From Gammaproteobacteria bacterium (lineage in GTDB: Bacteria > Pseudomonadota > Gammaproteobacteria > Pseudomonadales > Halieaceae), in assembly GCA_024644535.1 (NCBI GenBank), contig JAHEKX010000009.1:1-64000 (forward strand): a stretch of DNA of 64,000 nt, given 5' to 3'. The translations under genes and the position numbers were made by a program. Below the pieces are notes generated by a model. The model had not been told where the DNA came from. It did no database searches and saw nothing but the letters and a program-made list of their open reading frames with translations. Shown in pieces: positions 24,019 through 32,723 of the stretch. How positions within the stretch are numbered: the stretch's first letter is position 1; the number at the start of each line of letters is the position of its first letter.

Positions 24019-24250
24019 TGCTGTCCTCGTAATACGATTCTGGCCGCTTTAATACATAGCCCAACAGCTTTGCGGTAAGGACCATGGCAGCACAGGCTAA
24101 AAAACCAAAGACTGCGCCAAAACCTCTCCACTGCGAAGATTCAAAAGGTGTTTTTGCTTTTATGGCAAACTCTACCAAAAGGGTCAACGCGAGTAGTACC
24201 AAGAAAGTGATCCACGCCTTACGCACACTGATTTCTTTATCTTGCGTCAC
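24011..24250 (-). CDS. Small two-helix membrane protein of the Mrp operon
   Basis: A 79-residue protein with two predicted transmembrane helices (about 13-31, WITFLVLLALTLLVEFAIKA, and 45-66, GAVFGFLACAAMVLTAKLLG), a positively charged linker and an acidic C-terminus (ESYYEDSND). I do not recognise it as MrpC, F or G, all of which are already present. It is locked between two D-like subunits by overlaps of four and eight bases, so it is almost certainly co-translated with the complex and may be an accessory subunit. Confidence 0.72.
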   Translation of the reverse strand: MTQDKEISVRKAWITFLVLLALTLLVEFAIKAKTPFESSQWRGFGAVFGFLACAAMVLTAKLLGYVLKRPESYYEDSND

Positions 24251-25713
24251 TTCAGGCCTCCTACAAGCTGCCTTTCGAGCTCAATTACAGGGCCATTGAA
24301 AAAGAAAAATCCCAGGGTAAAAATAGCGGTTAAGGCCAAGGCTGCGACCATGGGCCACGGCGCCTCGCCGTGCGGATTTTTGGGTGCTTGGTTTTCTGGC
24401 AGGAACCACGCGGCGTAAATAATGGGCAAGAAGTACGCTGCATTTAACGCCGTACTGGCAATAATTGTGAAAATGGCTAGGAAATTGTCGGCCTCGAAAG
24501 CGCCGCCCAAAATGTACCATTTGGATACAAATCCGCCTGTTGGTGGTACCCCAATCATGCTAAGTGCGCCAATGGTAAAGGCCGTCATAGTGACTGGCAT
24601 ACGGTGGCCAATGCCGGCTAACTGAGTGATATCAATTTTTTTGCTGGCGACGTAAATCGCGCCGGCTGCGAAAAACAGAGTAATCTTTCCGAACGCATGT
24701 GCGACCATATGAAGCGCGGCACCAATCTCTGCCATGGGCTTCAAAATAGCGCTTGCCATCACAACATAAGACAGTTGCCCAATGGTGGAGTACGCGAGCA
24801 AACGTTTTAAGTTTGTTTGACGCAGAGCGATTAGGCTGGCGACAATAATCGTGAACGAGGTAATCCAAACCAGCCATTGGGTGGTGCTAAGTGAGAACAG
24901 CCATTCCACGCCAAAAATGTAGATAATAATTTTGGTGATACTGAAGACACCGGCTTTAACAACGGCTACTGCGTGCAGTAACGCGCTGACTGGTGTTGGG
25001 GCGACCATAGCAGCTGGAAGCCAGCGATGAATCGGCATGACGGCTGCTTTGCCGATACCAAACACAAATAAGGCGAGTAGCAAGCCGGCGGTAGGGGCAT
25101 CGACTTTGTCTTGAAGTACGCCACCTAAACTGAACTCTCCTCCCGTTAGAGAGGTAACCCAGATCACTGCTGGCAAAAATAGGCTGATCGAGGTGCCCAT
25201 AAGAATTGCTAGGTAGACGCGTGCCGACTTGATGGTGGCTTCGTCACCCTTATGTGTGACCAAGGGGTAAGTCGACAATGTTAGTAGCTCGTAAAATAAA
25301 AACAGCGTGAACAGATTGCCGGCAAGAGCAACTCCCATGGCCGCTGCGATAGAGATTGCAAAAAACACGTAAAAGCGCGTTTGATGGGTTTCTTTATTGC
25401 CCCGCATGTAGCCCACCGAATACAGTGAATTTACAATCCATAGACTGGACGCTAAGGTCGCGAATAAAGCGCCAAGAGGCTCGGTATGTAGCATAATATT
25501 GAGGCTGCCGCTTAAGCGAGCAAACGTTATGCTATCGCGCGCACCTTGCGCCACATCGATTGCCATAGGCCATGCTGTTAAGGCGAGTAAAATGGCCGTT
25601 GCAAAGGTACAGGCCTCGCGGAAATTGTGGTGTACTCGTCCCGCAAGCATAATCGCTATCGCGCCAATACACGGAATAAGGAGCATTAAAATAAGTGGGT
25701 GAAGCAGGCTCAT
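24247..25713 (-). CDS. Mrp-type antiporter, second D-like subunit
   Basis: A 488-residue polytopic protein of the proton-conducting antiporter family (about 14 helices). Conserved features are Glu in FTLFLFYELLTLSTYPL, Lys in GIGKAAVMPIHRWLP, and the pore-helix histidines in LHMVAHAFGKITLFFAAG. The segment AAMVAPTPVSALLHAVAVVK is shared with NuoM/NuoN-like proteins. It overlaps the preceding D subunit and the following small gene by four bases each. Together with its two paralogues it would form the cation/proton path of the complex in the cytoplasmic membrane. Confidence 0.87.
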   Translation of the reverse strand: MSLLHPLILMLLIPCIGAIAIMLAGRVHHNFREACTFATAILLALTAWPMAIDVAQGARDSITFARLSGSLNIMLHTEPLGALFATLASSLWIVNSLYSVGYMRGNKETHQTRFYVFFAISIAAAMGVALAGNLFTLFLFYELLTLSTYPLVTHKGDEATIKSARVYLAILMGTSISLFLPAVIWVTSLTGGEFSLGGVLQDKVDAPTAGLLLALFVFGIGKAAVMPIHRWLPAAMVAPTPVSALLHAVAVVKAGVFSITKIIIYIFGVEWLFSLSTTQWLVWITSFTIIVASLIALRQTNLKRLLAYSTIGQLSYVVMASAILKPMAEIGAALHMVAHAFGKITLFFAAGAIYVASKKIDITQLAGIGHRMPVTMTAFTIGALSMIGVPPTGGFVSKWYILGGAFEADNFLAIFTIIASTALNAAYFLPIIYAAWFLPENQAPKNPHGEAPWPMVAALALTAIFTLGFFFFNGPVIELERQLVGGLK

Positions 25714-27194
25714 AGCGTGTGCTCTAGTAACAGGCTCGCCGCGTTATTGGCCAGTTCAAGAGGAAGGCCTGGCGCAACGCCGAAGATCAAGTTGGCGAAG
25801 CTCACGAGCAATAACAGCGCTATCGCTAGCTTAGGTAGGGGTTGAACTACGGTAGTTTCCGGCGTTTTGAAAAACAGCGTTTCGCACACTTTGGCAAGGT
25901 AGACCACCGCCATTAACGAGCTCGCGAGTACGACCATCAACAAAGCGATTGACCATCTATGGTGCTCTAAAATAGCGTCGATAAGTAGCCATTTGCTCAC
26001 AAAACCGGCGGTGCCCGGTATGCCCACTAAGCTTAGCCCAGCGACGACAAAAGCGATTCCGATCAGGGGGTGTTTTCGGCCTAGCCCATTCAATGCCGTG
26101 GGTGTGAGCTGTTGGCATTGTGAAGCCAGAACAATAATGCCGATAAAAATGGCACCTTTAGCTAACGCGTGGTTGAACATATGCAAAATTCCGGCGCTTA
26201 ATCCTGCCTGCGATACTAAAGATACCCCGAGCACGATGTAGCCGATTTGAGCAACAGATGACCACGCGAAAAGACGTTTTGCCAGAGGTTCCCGAATAGC
26301 CATTGCCGAACCGTACAAAATGCCTGCTACAGCAAGTGGTAGCAGGTAAATCGAAAACTGCGCGGCGTGATCGCTTAGGGTGCGTTGGAATACAAAAAAA
26401 TCGATGCGCAAAAAAACATACAGCGCCACCTTGGTTGAGCAGGCGGCGAGAAAGGCCGTAACTGCATGCGGGGCGAAGGAGTAGGTGTTGGGTAGCCAGG
26501 CGTGCAGCGGAAATATGGCGGCTTTAAGTGCCAGCCCTACAGAAATGAAGCCGGCGGCCATTAGGATAGGAGTTTGGTCCTCGACTGCCAAAATTCGAAC
26601 TTCAAGATCACTGAGGTTGAGTGTGCCGGTCATGATGTACAGCAAACCTATGCCGATCAGATAAAACGTAGCGCCTATTGTGCCCATAATCAGGTATTTG
26701 AAAACCGCGGGCAGAGCGCGCCGATCGCTCGAGCCCGCAACCAGTATGTAGCTGGCGAGCGAGGCGATTTCCATGAACACAAAGATGTTAAAGGCATCGG
26801 CGGCTACCACAATTCCCAACAAGCCTGCCAAGGCCAAAAGCCATGCCGCGTAAAACAAGCTCGCGCGGTCTTCTTCGATATCTTGCGCAAGACTCTGGTA
26901 TCCGGCTAAGAGAGCCGCTGTTGACGCCCCAGATACGATAATCAGTACGATGGCGCTGAAGCTGTCAACGCGCAACTCAATGCCAAATGGCGCTTGCCAG
27001 CCTCCTAGCGGGTAGGCGTAGCTCGAACCTTGCAAGACCAGTTGCGCTATCGCAATCGCCAGGGCGAACGCACACAGGCTTGTAACACTTGCCAGAAGCC
27101 AAGCCAGCTTGCGATGCTGAACGAGTAGTGCCAAAGGCGCCATTAACATGGGGATGATGACTTGTAATACCGGGTAATGTAAGGCTAAGTTCAT
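25710..27194 (-). CDS. mrpD: Mrp antiporter subunit D
   Basis: A 494-residue polytopic protein. Conserved Glu lies in FNIFVFMEIASLASYIL and Lys in GLALKAAIFPLHAWLP, followed by TYSFAPHAVTAFLAACSTKV and LHMFNHALAKGAIFIG, all standard for MrpD/MnhD. It directly follows the MrpC homologue with a four-base ATGA overlap, the usual C-D order, so this is the canonical D subunit; the next two large genes are extra paralogues. It contributes to Na+/H+ exchange across the inner membrane, important for salt and alkali tolerance. Confidence 0.9.
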   Translation of the reverse strand: MNLALHYPVLQVIIPMLMAPLALLVQHRKLAWLLASVTSLCAFALAIAIAQLVLQGSSYAYPLGGWQAPFGIELRVDSFSAIVLIIVSGASTAALLAGYQSLAQDIEEDRASLFYAAWLLALAGLLGIVVAADAFNIFVFMEIASLASYILVAGSSDRRALPAVFKYLIMGTIGATFYLIGIGLLYIMTGTLNLSDLEVRILAVEDQTPILMAAGFISVGLALKAAIFPLHAWLPNTYSFAPHAVTAFLAACSTKVALYVFLRIDFFVFQRTLSDHAAQFSIYLLPLAVAGILYGSAMAIREPLAKRLFAWSSVAQIGYIVLGVSLVSQAGLSAGILHMFNHALAKGAIFIGIIVLASQCQQLTPTALNGLGRKHPLIGIAFVVAGLSLVGIPGTAGFVSKWLLIDAILEHHRWSIALLMVVLASSLMAVVYLAKVCETLFFKTPETTVVQPLPKLAIALLLLVSFANLIFGVAPGLPLELANNAASLLLEHTL

Positions 27195-27550
27195 GCCGAC
27201 TCATCCTTACTTTGAATTTGGTCTTCTTCAATCGAGCCATAGGCTTCTTTGATTCGCACGACTATGGCAAGACCAAGCGCGCTGGTCGAAATACCCACGA
27301 CAATGGCGGTTAGAATGAGTACCTGTGGCAGAGGGTTAGAAAATATCTCGGTTGAAATCGAAGGGTGCAAAATCGGTGTTGTGCCGCCATCGACTTTAGC
27401 GATACCGATGAACAGCAAAAACACCGCTGATTGAAACAGTGATAAACCCAACAGTTTCTTGATGAGGTTCTGTTTAGCGATCACGGTATAAAACCCCATC
27501 ATCAGGATGGCAATAAATACCCAGTAATGAAATAGATCTAATAAGATCAC
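27191..27550 (-). CDS. mrpC: Mrp antiporter subunit C (NuoK-like)
   Basis: A 119-residue protein with three predicted helices, homologous to MrpC and NuoK: MGFYTVIAKQNLIKKLLGLS, LFIGIAKVDGGTTPIL and QVLILTAIVVGISTSALGLA are characteristic. The conserved hydrophobic-acidic NuoK pattern is reduced, as usual for MrpC. It overlaps the fused B-type gene upstream and mrpD downstream by four bases each. It is required for assembly of the Mrp hetero-oligomer in studied systems. Confidence 0.88.
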   Translation of the reverse strand: MILLDLFHYWVFIAILMMGFYTVIAKQNLIKKLLGLSLFQSAVFLLFIGIAKVDGGTTPILHPSISTEIFSNPLPQVLILTAIVVGISTSALGLAIVVRIKEAYGSIEEDQIQSKDESA

Positions 27551-28521
27551 TGGAGTTTACCTCGGGCCACAAAAGCGTGGTAAACACTCAGTAAAACTCC
27601 GGTAACCGTCATGCCGACTCCCGCCTCTATTAAAATAATGCCTACTTGTTGGGCGGTCACTGGATCTGCGGCTAATACTGAGTAGTCCAAAAAGTAACTA
27701 CCTCTAAGAATGCCAACTACGCCAACACCTGCGTATAGCAAAGCACCTGACGCCATTAGTAGGCGTAAAAATTTGATCGGCAGCACCGCTAGGGCTCGCT
27801 GTTGCCCTTCGAGCAAGCCATATAAAATAATGGAGGCGGCAATTAATGCCCCGGCTTGAAATCCACCTCCTGGTCCATATTCACCGTGGAACTGCACGTA
27901 CAAACCGAACAGCAAAATAAAGGGGATTAACAAGCGTCCGATCATGCGTGGAATCAGGTAGTGCTTGAGCCCTTCAGAGCTGCGTTTGTCCTGCGACGAA
28001 GGCCGGGGGCTACTGAGTAAAAATAGGACACCGATACCAGCCACAAGCACAACAAATACTTCGCCTAGCGTATCGTAGCCGCGAAAGCTTCCTAGAATAG
28101 CGGTGATTACATTAGGGATATCGATCTGCTCCGCAGTGGTTTGCATAAACCAGGGCGTTAAATGCTGATGCGCCGGTGCAGATGGATCTCCAAAATCGGG
28201 CTTATGGAGCGTCGCGTAAGCCATTAATAACCCAGTGATAGACACTGAAATTAGCGCCGTTACTCGTCCGCCAGCTTGTTTGCGCTCTTCTTCGGTGAGC
28301 GCGGCAAGAGCACTTAAGAACAGGACGGTAGATATCCCTGCGCCCACCGCGGCTTCGGTCAGTGCCACATCAGCAGCATCAAGTAAGAAAAAGCTCACCG
28401 CAATCAGCAAGCTGAATATGCCCATTAACATCACGGCTACGAACAGATTAGTCGTGCGAATCACCGCGGCAGCGGTAATGACTAAGAGACAGAGCAGGAA
28501 AATACTGAATACCGCTGTCAT
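27547..28521 (-). CDS. Fused MrpA C-terminal (MbhD/MbhE-like) and MrpB subunit
   Basis: A 324-residue membrane protein made of two known parts. Residues 1-~160 contain a DUF4040/MbhD-like bundle (DVALTEAAVGAGISTVLF) and an MbhE-like stretch (NVITAILGSFRGYDTLGE), which normally form the C-terminal end of the large MrpA. Residues ~190-324 are an MnhB domain (LYVQFHGEYGPGGGFQAGAL and IEAGVGMTVTGVLLS). No full-length MrpA (about 800 residues) exists in the operon, so its antiporter-like part has been replaced by separate D-type genes. The arrangement resembles the Mbh-type split subunits. Confidence 0.85.
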   Translation of the reverse strand: MTAVFSIFLLCLLVITAAAVIRTTNLFVAVMLMGIFSLLIAVSFFLLDAADVALTEAAVGAGISTVLFLSALAALTEEERKQAGGRVTALISVSITGLLMAYATLHKPDFGDPSAPAHQHLTPWFMQTTAEQIDIPNVITAILGSFRGYDTLGEVFVVLVAGIGVLFLLSSPRPSSQDKRSSEGLKHYLIPRMIGRLLIPFILLFGLYVQFHGEYGPGGGFQAGALIAASIILYGLLEGQQRALAVLPIKFLRLLMASGALLYAGVGVVGILRGSYFLDYSVLAADPVTAQQVGIILIEAGVGMTVTGVLLSVYHAFVARGKLQ

Positions 28522-28841
28522 GCTGAATCTTTAGTGTCTTGGCTGCGCATGCCATGACCTGATAGCAAAGCAGCACTGGCCAGCGCGTTAGAGGCGGCTG
28601 GGCCCGATAACAACAAGAATAGCAATATGGCGCTTAGCTTGACAGCGTATAAGCCGAAGTTTGCCTGCAGTATTAAACCACTCAAAATCAGAATGGGGGC
28701 TAGACTTTCAGTGACGCTAGCGGCGTGCATGCGCGTGTATAAATCAGGCATTCGCAAAGCACCTATACCTCCAATGATGACGAATACACTGCCGGTCAGC
28801 AGTAAAATCCAACTTAAAGTGTCGAGCGCAAGGTTCATCAT
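28518..28841 (-). CDS. mrpG: Mrp antiporter subunit G
   Basis: A 107-residue protein with three helices. The signature RMPDLYTRMHAASVTESLAP, slightly separated from the first helix by GGIGAL, is diagnostic of MrpG/PhaG. It overlaps mrpF upstream and the fused B-type gene downstream by four bases each (ATGA). It is a small structural subunit of the Mrp complex needed for activity in studied examples. Confidence 0.9.
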   Translation of the reverse strand: MMNLALDTLSWILLLTGSVFVIIGGIGALRMPDLYTRMHAASVTESLAPILILSGLILQANFGLYAVKLSAILLFLLLSGPAASNALASAALLSGHGMRSQDTKDSA

Positions 28842-29101
28842 GAGTCTGCTCCCGTCGCTTTCGTCTTGAAGAATTCGAGTACCGCGAGTACGCCAATAAA
28901 ATTAATCAGCGCATACGCAAGTGCTAGATCTAGAAAATCGGGTCGGCCCATTAGGAAAGCCAATACAGATAATAGAAGTACTGTCTTCGTTCCGAACATA
29001 TTGACCGCGAGGATACGGTCGTACTGCGAGGGTCCGTTGATAGCGCGAATTAAAGCCAGCGCCATCGTGATTGCGATAGCGGCTGAGGTTACTGCGAACA
29101 T
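28838..29101 (-). CDS. mrpF: Mrp antiporter subunit F
   Basis: An 87-residue protein with three predicted helices and the MrpF signature RAINGPSQYDRILAVNMFGT followed by DLALAYALINFIGVLAVLEF. It overlaps the mrpE stop by 13 bases and mrpG by four. The order E-F-G at the front of the operon, before B-C-D, differs from the common A-B-C-D-E-F-G arrangement. Confidence 0.9.
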   Translation of the reverse strand: MFAVTSAAIAITMALALIRAINGPSQYDRILAVNMFGTKTVLLLSVLAFLMGRPDFLDLALAYALINFIGVLAVLEFFKTKATGADS

Positions 29102-29601
29102 GCTTTAACCCCTGTGACATGGTTGACCTTGGCGGCCATCTCACCAGACAACAAGGCCTTAGCCCCTGCATCTGTCAGGGTGTGAACGGTAAGTTTTCCT
29201 TCGTGTACATCTAAGGTGAGCGTTCCCGGTGTCAGGGTGATGGAATTGCCCAGTAACAATTGCGTAAAGTTATCGTCTGCGTTGGTGTGCAGTTCTACCG
29301 TACGCGGACTAATGGGGCACTTGGGATGAAGTACGATTTTTGCCACTTCAATACTCGAAAGCCAGATTTCTTTGCCCAACCAGCCCCAAAAGCGGACCAA
29401 GCGCCAGCTGAAGTGCAGTGAATAAAGCTCATCATCAAAGAATTTCATACGCCGAATGACGACCACGGTTATCGCGCAGGATACAAGCCCAAGGCTCAGT
29501 AGTAAGGGTTTGTATAAGCCCGACCACAGAAGCCACGCAGTGGCTAGAATCAGGCTCAACACTACCGTCCGGCCTAGCGTCGGTTGCGTTACATTCGTCA
29601 T
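29089..29601 (-). CDS. mrpE: Mrp antiporter subunit E
   Basis: ATG 29601 gives 170 residues, close to the family length; the frame stays open to 29679 but that extension is atypical. Two or three N-terminal helices (LSLILATAWLLWSGL and LGLVSCAITVVVIRRM) are followed by a cytoplasmic domain with LGNSITLTPGTLTLDVHEG, the MrpE/MnhE signature. The first gene of the antiporter operon. No good ribosome site precedes the chosen ATG, so the start is less certain than the family. Confidence 0.87.
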   Translation of the reverse strand: MTNVTQPTLGRTVVLSLILATAWLLWSGLYKPLLLSLGLVSCAITVVVIRRMKFFDDELYSLHFSWRLVRFWGWLGKEIWLSSIEVAKIVLHPKCPISPRTVELHTNADDNFTQLLLGNSITLTPGTLTLDVHEGKLTVHTLTDAGAKALLSGEMAAKVNHVTGVKACSQ

Positions 29602-29891
29602 TATAATTAAAGAAGGTTGTGGTCTGAGTAATAAAAAATCAAACACGCTGGGCGCATGTTTGTAATAACGGTCTCGCACGAAACTGTGTCACATGCTGCG
29701 ATTTTTTTAACTGTAGATTTGACCATTCACCCTGCCCTTGCCACCACTAAGTGCTTTGAGTAATTCGGCGTTCTATACGCTGGTTATGAAAGCGCGGATT
29801 ACATAAGGTACTAATTTAGTATAGGCAATTGGACGCAAAGTTAAAGTGTTTTCGGTCTGAACTGTACCAATTTAAAACGCCGATGATCCCG
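29602..29891. other. Leader region of the Mrp operon
   Basis: About 290 bases between the SDR stop and mrpE, without a convincing gene. On the minus strand TATACT at about 29816-29821, within the near-palindrome TACTAATTTAGTA, is a possible -10 box, but the -35 region is poor. No clear terminator for the SDR gene was found, so read-through into mrpE is possible. Confidence 0.35.
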
Positions 29892-30668
29892 CTAAATCGG
29901 GCTCTCGCTAATACCCCCATCAACACTTACGGCTGAGCCTGTCATGTATCTTCCGGCCTTGTTGCTGGCCAGCATCAGCAACGGTACGTTTAGGTCGCTA
30001 TATTCGCCGAGCTGGCGCATAGGAATACCTTTTACATAGCGTTCGCCCGATTCGGTAGCAAAATACTCTTGGTTGATTTCGGTTAAAAACCAGCCGGGGC
30101 AAAGCGAATTTACTCGAACCTTATTGCGGCACAGTTCGATCGACATCGACTTGGTCAGCTGCATTACGCCTGCCTTGGAAACGTTGTAGGCGACTTTCAT
30201 GGCGCCGGTGTTGTAGCCATAAATCGACGCAATATTAATGATCGAGCCCGCGGTTTCAGTGCGCACCATTAAGCGAGCAGCCTCGCGCGCAACGCGCCAA
30301 GCGCCATCCAGATTGGTTTGCATCTGCCACGCCCAATCGTCCTCATCGGTGGTTAAAAACTTTTTTGGGTCGTCGCCAACACCTGCATTGTTCACCAAAA
30401 TGTCTAAGCGTCCTTCGGTGTGTGCGATCGATTGAAAACCCTTCACGACACTGTCATTGTCAGTCACGTCCATGACAATCGCTCGGGCCGATCCACCCTG
30501 AGATTTAATACGTTCTAATTGTTCGGCCAAGCGATCAGTGCGTCGCGCGGCGATAACCACGTGCACGCCCTCGCTCGCTAGCAAGCCCGCAAAATGGGCG
30601 CCTAGTCCACTTGAGGCTCCGGTAATGAATGCAGTTTTACCCTTTAGTTCAAAATAATCGTGAGACAT
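29892..30668 (-). CDS. Short-chain dehydrogenase/reductase
   Basis: ATG 30668 is chosen; an upstream in-frame TTG at 30698 adds ten unconserved residues. The 258-residue protein is a classical SDR: cofactor motif TGASSGLG (16-23), NNAGVG, the catalytic serine in NIASIYGY, YNVSK as the YxxxK pair, and CPGWFLTEIN after it. The C-terminal SAVSVDGGIS is typical of gluconate/3-oxoacyl-type SDRs. It should reduce or oxidise an alcohol/ketone with NAD(P). The substrate is not defined. It is divergent from the TonB receptor at 30880. Confidence 0.87.
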   Translation of the reverse strand: MSHDYFELKGKTAFITGASSGLGAHFAGLLASEGVHVVIAARRTDRLAEQLERIKSQGGSARAIVMDVTDNDSVVKGFQSIAHTEGRLDILVNNAGVGDDPKKFLTTDEDDWAWQMQTNLDGAWRVAREAARLMVRTETAGSIINIASIYGYNTGAMKVAYNVSKAGVMQLTKSMSIELCRNKVRVNSLCPGWFLTEINQEYFATESGERYVKGIPMRQLGEYSDLNVPLLMLASNKAGRYMTGSAVSVDGGISESPI

Positions 30669-30777
30669 GGCGTTATTTCTGTACTTTGTTAGTTTCAAGC
30701 AGACTATTCAGAGCTCGCACTTTGGTCAAGTCGCGTTCGGTTAGCTGCGTCACTTGGCTATACGTTTTTGCTAATGG

Positions 30778-30825
30778 TTAGGCGCGCCTAATTGTTAACC
30801 TTTATTTCGTATAGACATTAACAAT
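30778..30825. promoter_or_regulatory. Palindrome cluster upstream of second TonB receptor
   Basis: TTAGGCGCGCCTAA at 30778-30791 is a perfect 14-base palindrome. It is followed by ATTGTTAA (30791-30798) and its exact reverse complement TTAACAAT (30818-30825), 19 bases apart. Both lie 55-100 bases upstream of the receptor ATG and could be operator sites for the receptor or the divergent SDR gene. The bound regulator is unknown. Confidence 0.45.
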
Positions 30826-30879
30826 AATCAAAGGTAGACTCCGCGACCTTTTCAACACTGCAATAAATACGGAGTTTTT

Positions 30880-32718
30880 ATGGGATTTGATAAAGCGCTG
30901 TCTGTTATTCTGGCTTTCGTTTTTGTATTTGAAGCTCACAATTTGCTGGCTGACCCCGCTCCAGAACTAGAAGAGGTTGCTGTTGTTGCCAGTCGTGTTG
31001 CCAATGCCGACTCGGCCTCCAGTGCTGCCACGCTTGCTACCACGTTGCGCTACGATCCTACCGTTGACCTACAGTCACGGGGTTTGGCTGAGGGACAAGC
31101 TGATCTGGTGATTCGAGGCGCCAGCTTTGAAAGTGCGGCCATTAGTATTGGTGCTGTAAACATTCGTGACCCACAAACTGGCCACTACTTACTCGAACTG
31201 CCAATTGATCCTACCTCGTTCGACAAGTCTTCTTTGGCCTTGGGCAGTGAAGGGGTGTTTGCCGCGCAAAATGCGACTATGGGTGCGGTTCAATATAATT
31301 TGCAACCCATTGAGCCAGTTGCTCAGTTCCAAGGCGCGTGGGGTGATGATGAGCTAAGTTTTCAAAGCTTGCGACTGGCTGCCGTGGCACCGATGAGTGA
31401 CGCGGATGTGGGTGTTCGAATAGCAGCGACACGCTCTTCTAGTGATGGCAGTATCGCGAATGGCGATCATGACTTCGAGCGACTGAATCTTGCGCTACAG
31501 CGTCGCACGGATACTGCTCAATCGGATCTTGTGCTAGCACACCAAGACAAATTCTTTGGTTGGCCCGGCGCTTACACGGGTTTTGCTTCGCTGCCCGAAA
31601 CTGATCACACCAAAACCCTTTTAGTCCTGTTGAATCATCGGCAAGCAACACAAGCCGGTTGGTATGCAATTAGTGCCTACAACCGCAGCTTAGACGACGA
31701 CTACGACTTTGATCGCCGCACGAAAGAAGCGGGTGCGGCAGGGTCGTTCGATCATAAAACGCGCAACTGGGGTGTGGGGTTACGTGGGGAGCGCTTGCTA
31801 GCGGGAATCGACTACGAGTACGCCGTGCAATACCAGGCTGATGAACTGGTGAGCTCAACCGATCTAACTGAAGGCGACTTCAATTCCAGAAAATACCTGA
31901 GTGCTGCGCTTGCACCTACTTGGCAGGTGTTAGGCGAAAGTTCAGATTGGCGTTTTAAAGCCGGTGTGGTGTATCAGGATACGTCGCGTAGTCGACCATT
32001 TGTCGGTGCCTTAGGCTCCGTTACCTGGATACCCAAACAGCTGCCTTTGCGTCTGACCGTTGACTACGCCGATAGTTCTCAAGTTCCTGGTTATACCTCG
32101 TTAAAGTCGCGTCCTGCTGGTCTGTTCGGTGGCAACGCAAGGTTGGGTCGAGAGCAGTCCGAGCAATGGTCGACCACGTTAAGTTATCAAGCGGAAGCGG
32201 TGGGTAAATTTTCGGCATCGGTATTTAAACGCACCGACGACGATCTAGTGGATTGGACCTACAATACGAGCCAGCCGAGCGCGCGCCAAGCTAATGCGGT
32301 AGATTTGAGCGTCAGGGGCGCCGAGGTCTTATGGCGAAGGGATGCGGGCGATCTTGCTTGGGTTTTAGGTTGGACGTACCTCGATAAAGATGCCGATTAC
32401 GGGTCGGCTGCAGTCGACGCCAGTTACTATGCCCTGAATTATTCAAAGCAGCGGTTTACTGCAGCTCTGACATGGCGTCTCGGTGACCAGTGGCAGGTTA
32501 ATCTCGATAACGAATATCGGCGTCAAGCGACTAACCCTTTGCGCACTGGTTCCGATACGGCGTACTTCGGCTCGGTGTCTGTGGTCTATTCGCCGGCTGA
32601 TGCGCTCGCGCTGGCCTTAGTCGTCGATAATGTCAGTGACGAGGATTTTCAGCGCTTCCCGGGCTCTCCGTCAGCGCGCCGCAGTGCGAGTCTGCAGGTT
32701 ACGGTGAATTTACTGTAA
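30880..32718 (+). CDS. TonB-dependent outer-membrane receptor
   Basis: A 612-residue receptor with a signal peptide (MGFDKALSVILAFVFVFEAH..LA), a short TonB-box-like ELEEVAVVASRV, a compact plug (LVIRGASFESAAISIGAVNI and LELPIDPTSFDKSSL) and a barrel ending with SARRSASLQVTVNLL. The stretch KFFGWPGAYTGF is a conserved loop in some receptor subfamilies. It is smaller than the receptor at 1881 and shows ordinary codon use. ATG 30880 follows GGAG. No transporter or cofactor genes adjoin it, and no cobalamin riboswitch was seen upstream, so the substrate is open. Confidence 0.87.
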   Translation: MGFDKALSVILAFVFVFEAHNLLADPAPELEEVAVVASRVANADSASSAATLATTLRYDPTVDLQSRGLAEGQADLVIRGASFESAAISIGAVNIRDPQTGHYLLELPIDPTSFDKSSLALGSEGVFAAQNATMGAVQYNLQPIEPVAQFQGAWGDDELSFQSLRLAAVAPMSDADVGVRIAATRSSSDGSIANGDHDFERLNLALQRRTDTAQSDLVLAHQDKFFGWPGAYTGFASLPETDHTKTLLVLLNHRQATQAGWYAISAYNRSLDDDYDFDRRTKEAGAAGSFDHKTRNWGVGLRGERLLAGIDYEYAVQYQADELVSSTDLTEGDFNSRKYLSAALAPTWQVLGESSDWRFKAGVVYQDTSRSRPFVGALGSVTWIPKQLPLRLTVDYADSSQVPGYTSLKSRPAGLFGGNARLGREQSEQWSTTLSYQAEAVGKFSASVFKRTDDDLVDWTYNTSQPSARQANAVDLSVRGAEVLWRRDAGDLAWVLGWTYLDKDADYGSAAVDASYYALNYSKQRFTAALTWRLGDQWQVNLDNEYRRQATNPLRTGSDTAYFGSVSVVYSPADALALALVVDNVSDEDFQRFPGSPSARRSASLQVTVNLL

Positions 32719-32723
32719 TCAAC

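Noticed and set aside
30669-30879. Cobalamin riboswitch upstream of the second TonB receptor
   Set aside because: No B12-box-like GCCACTG sequence or matching fold was visible in the 211-base gap.
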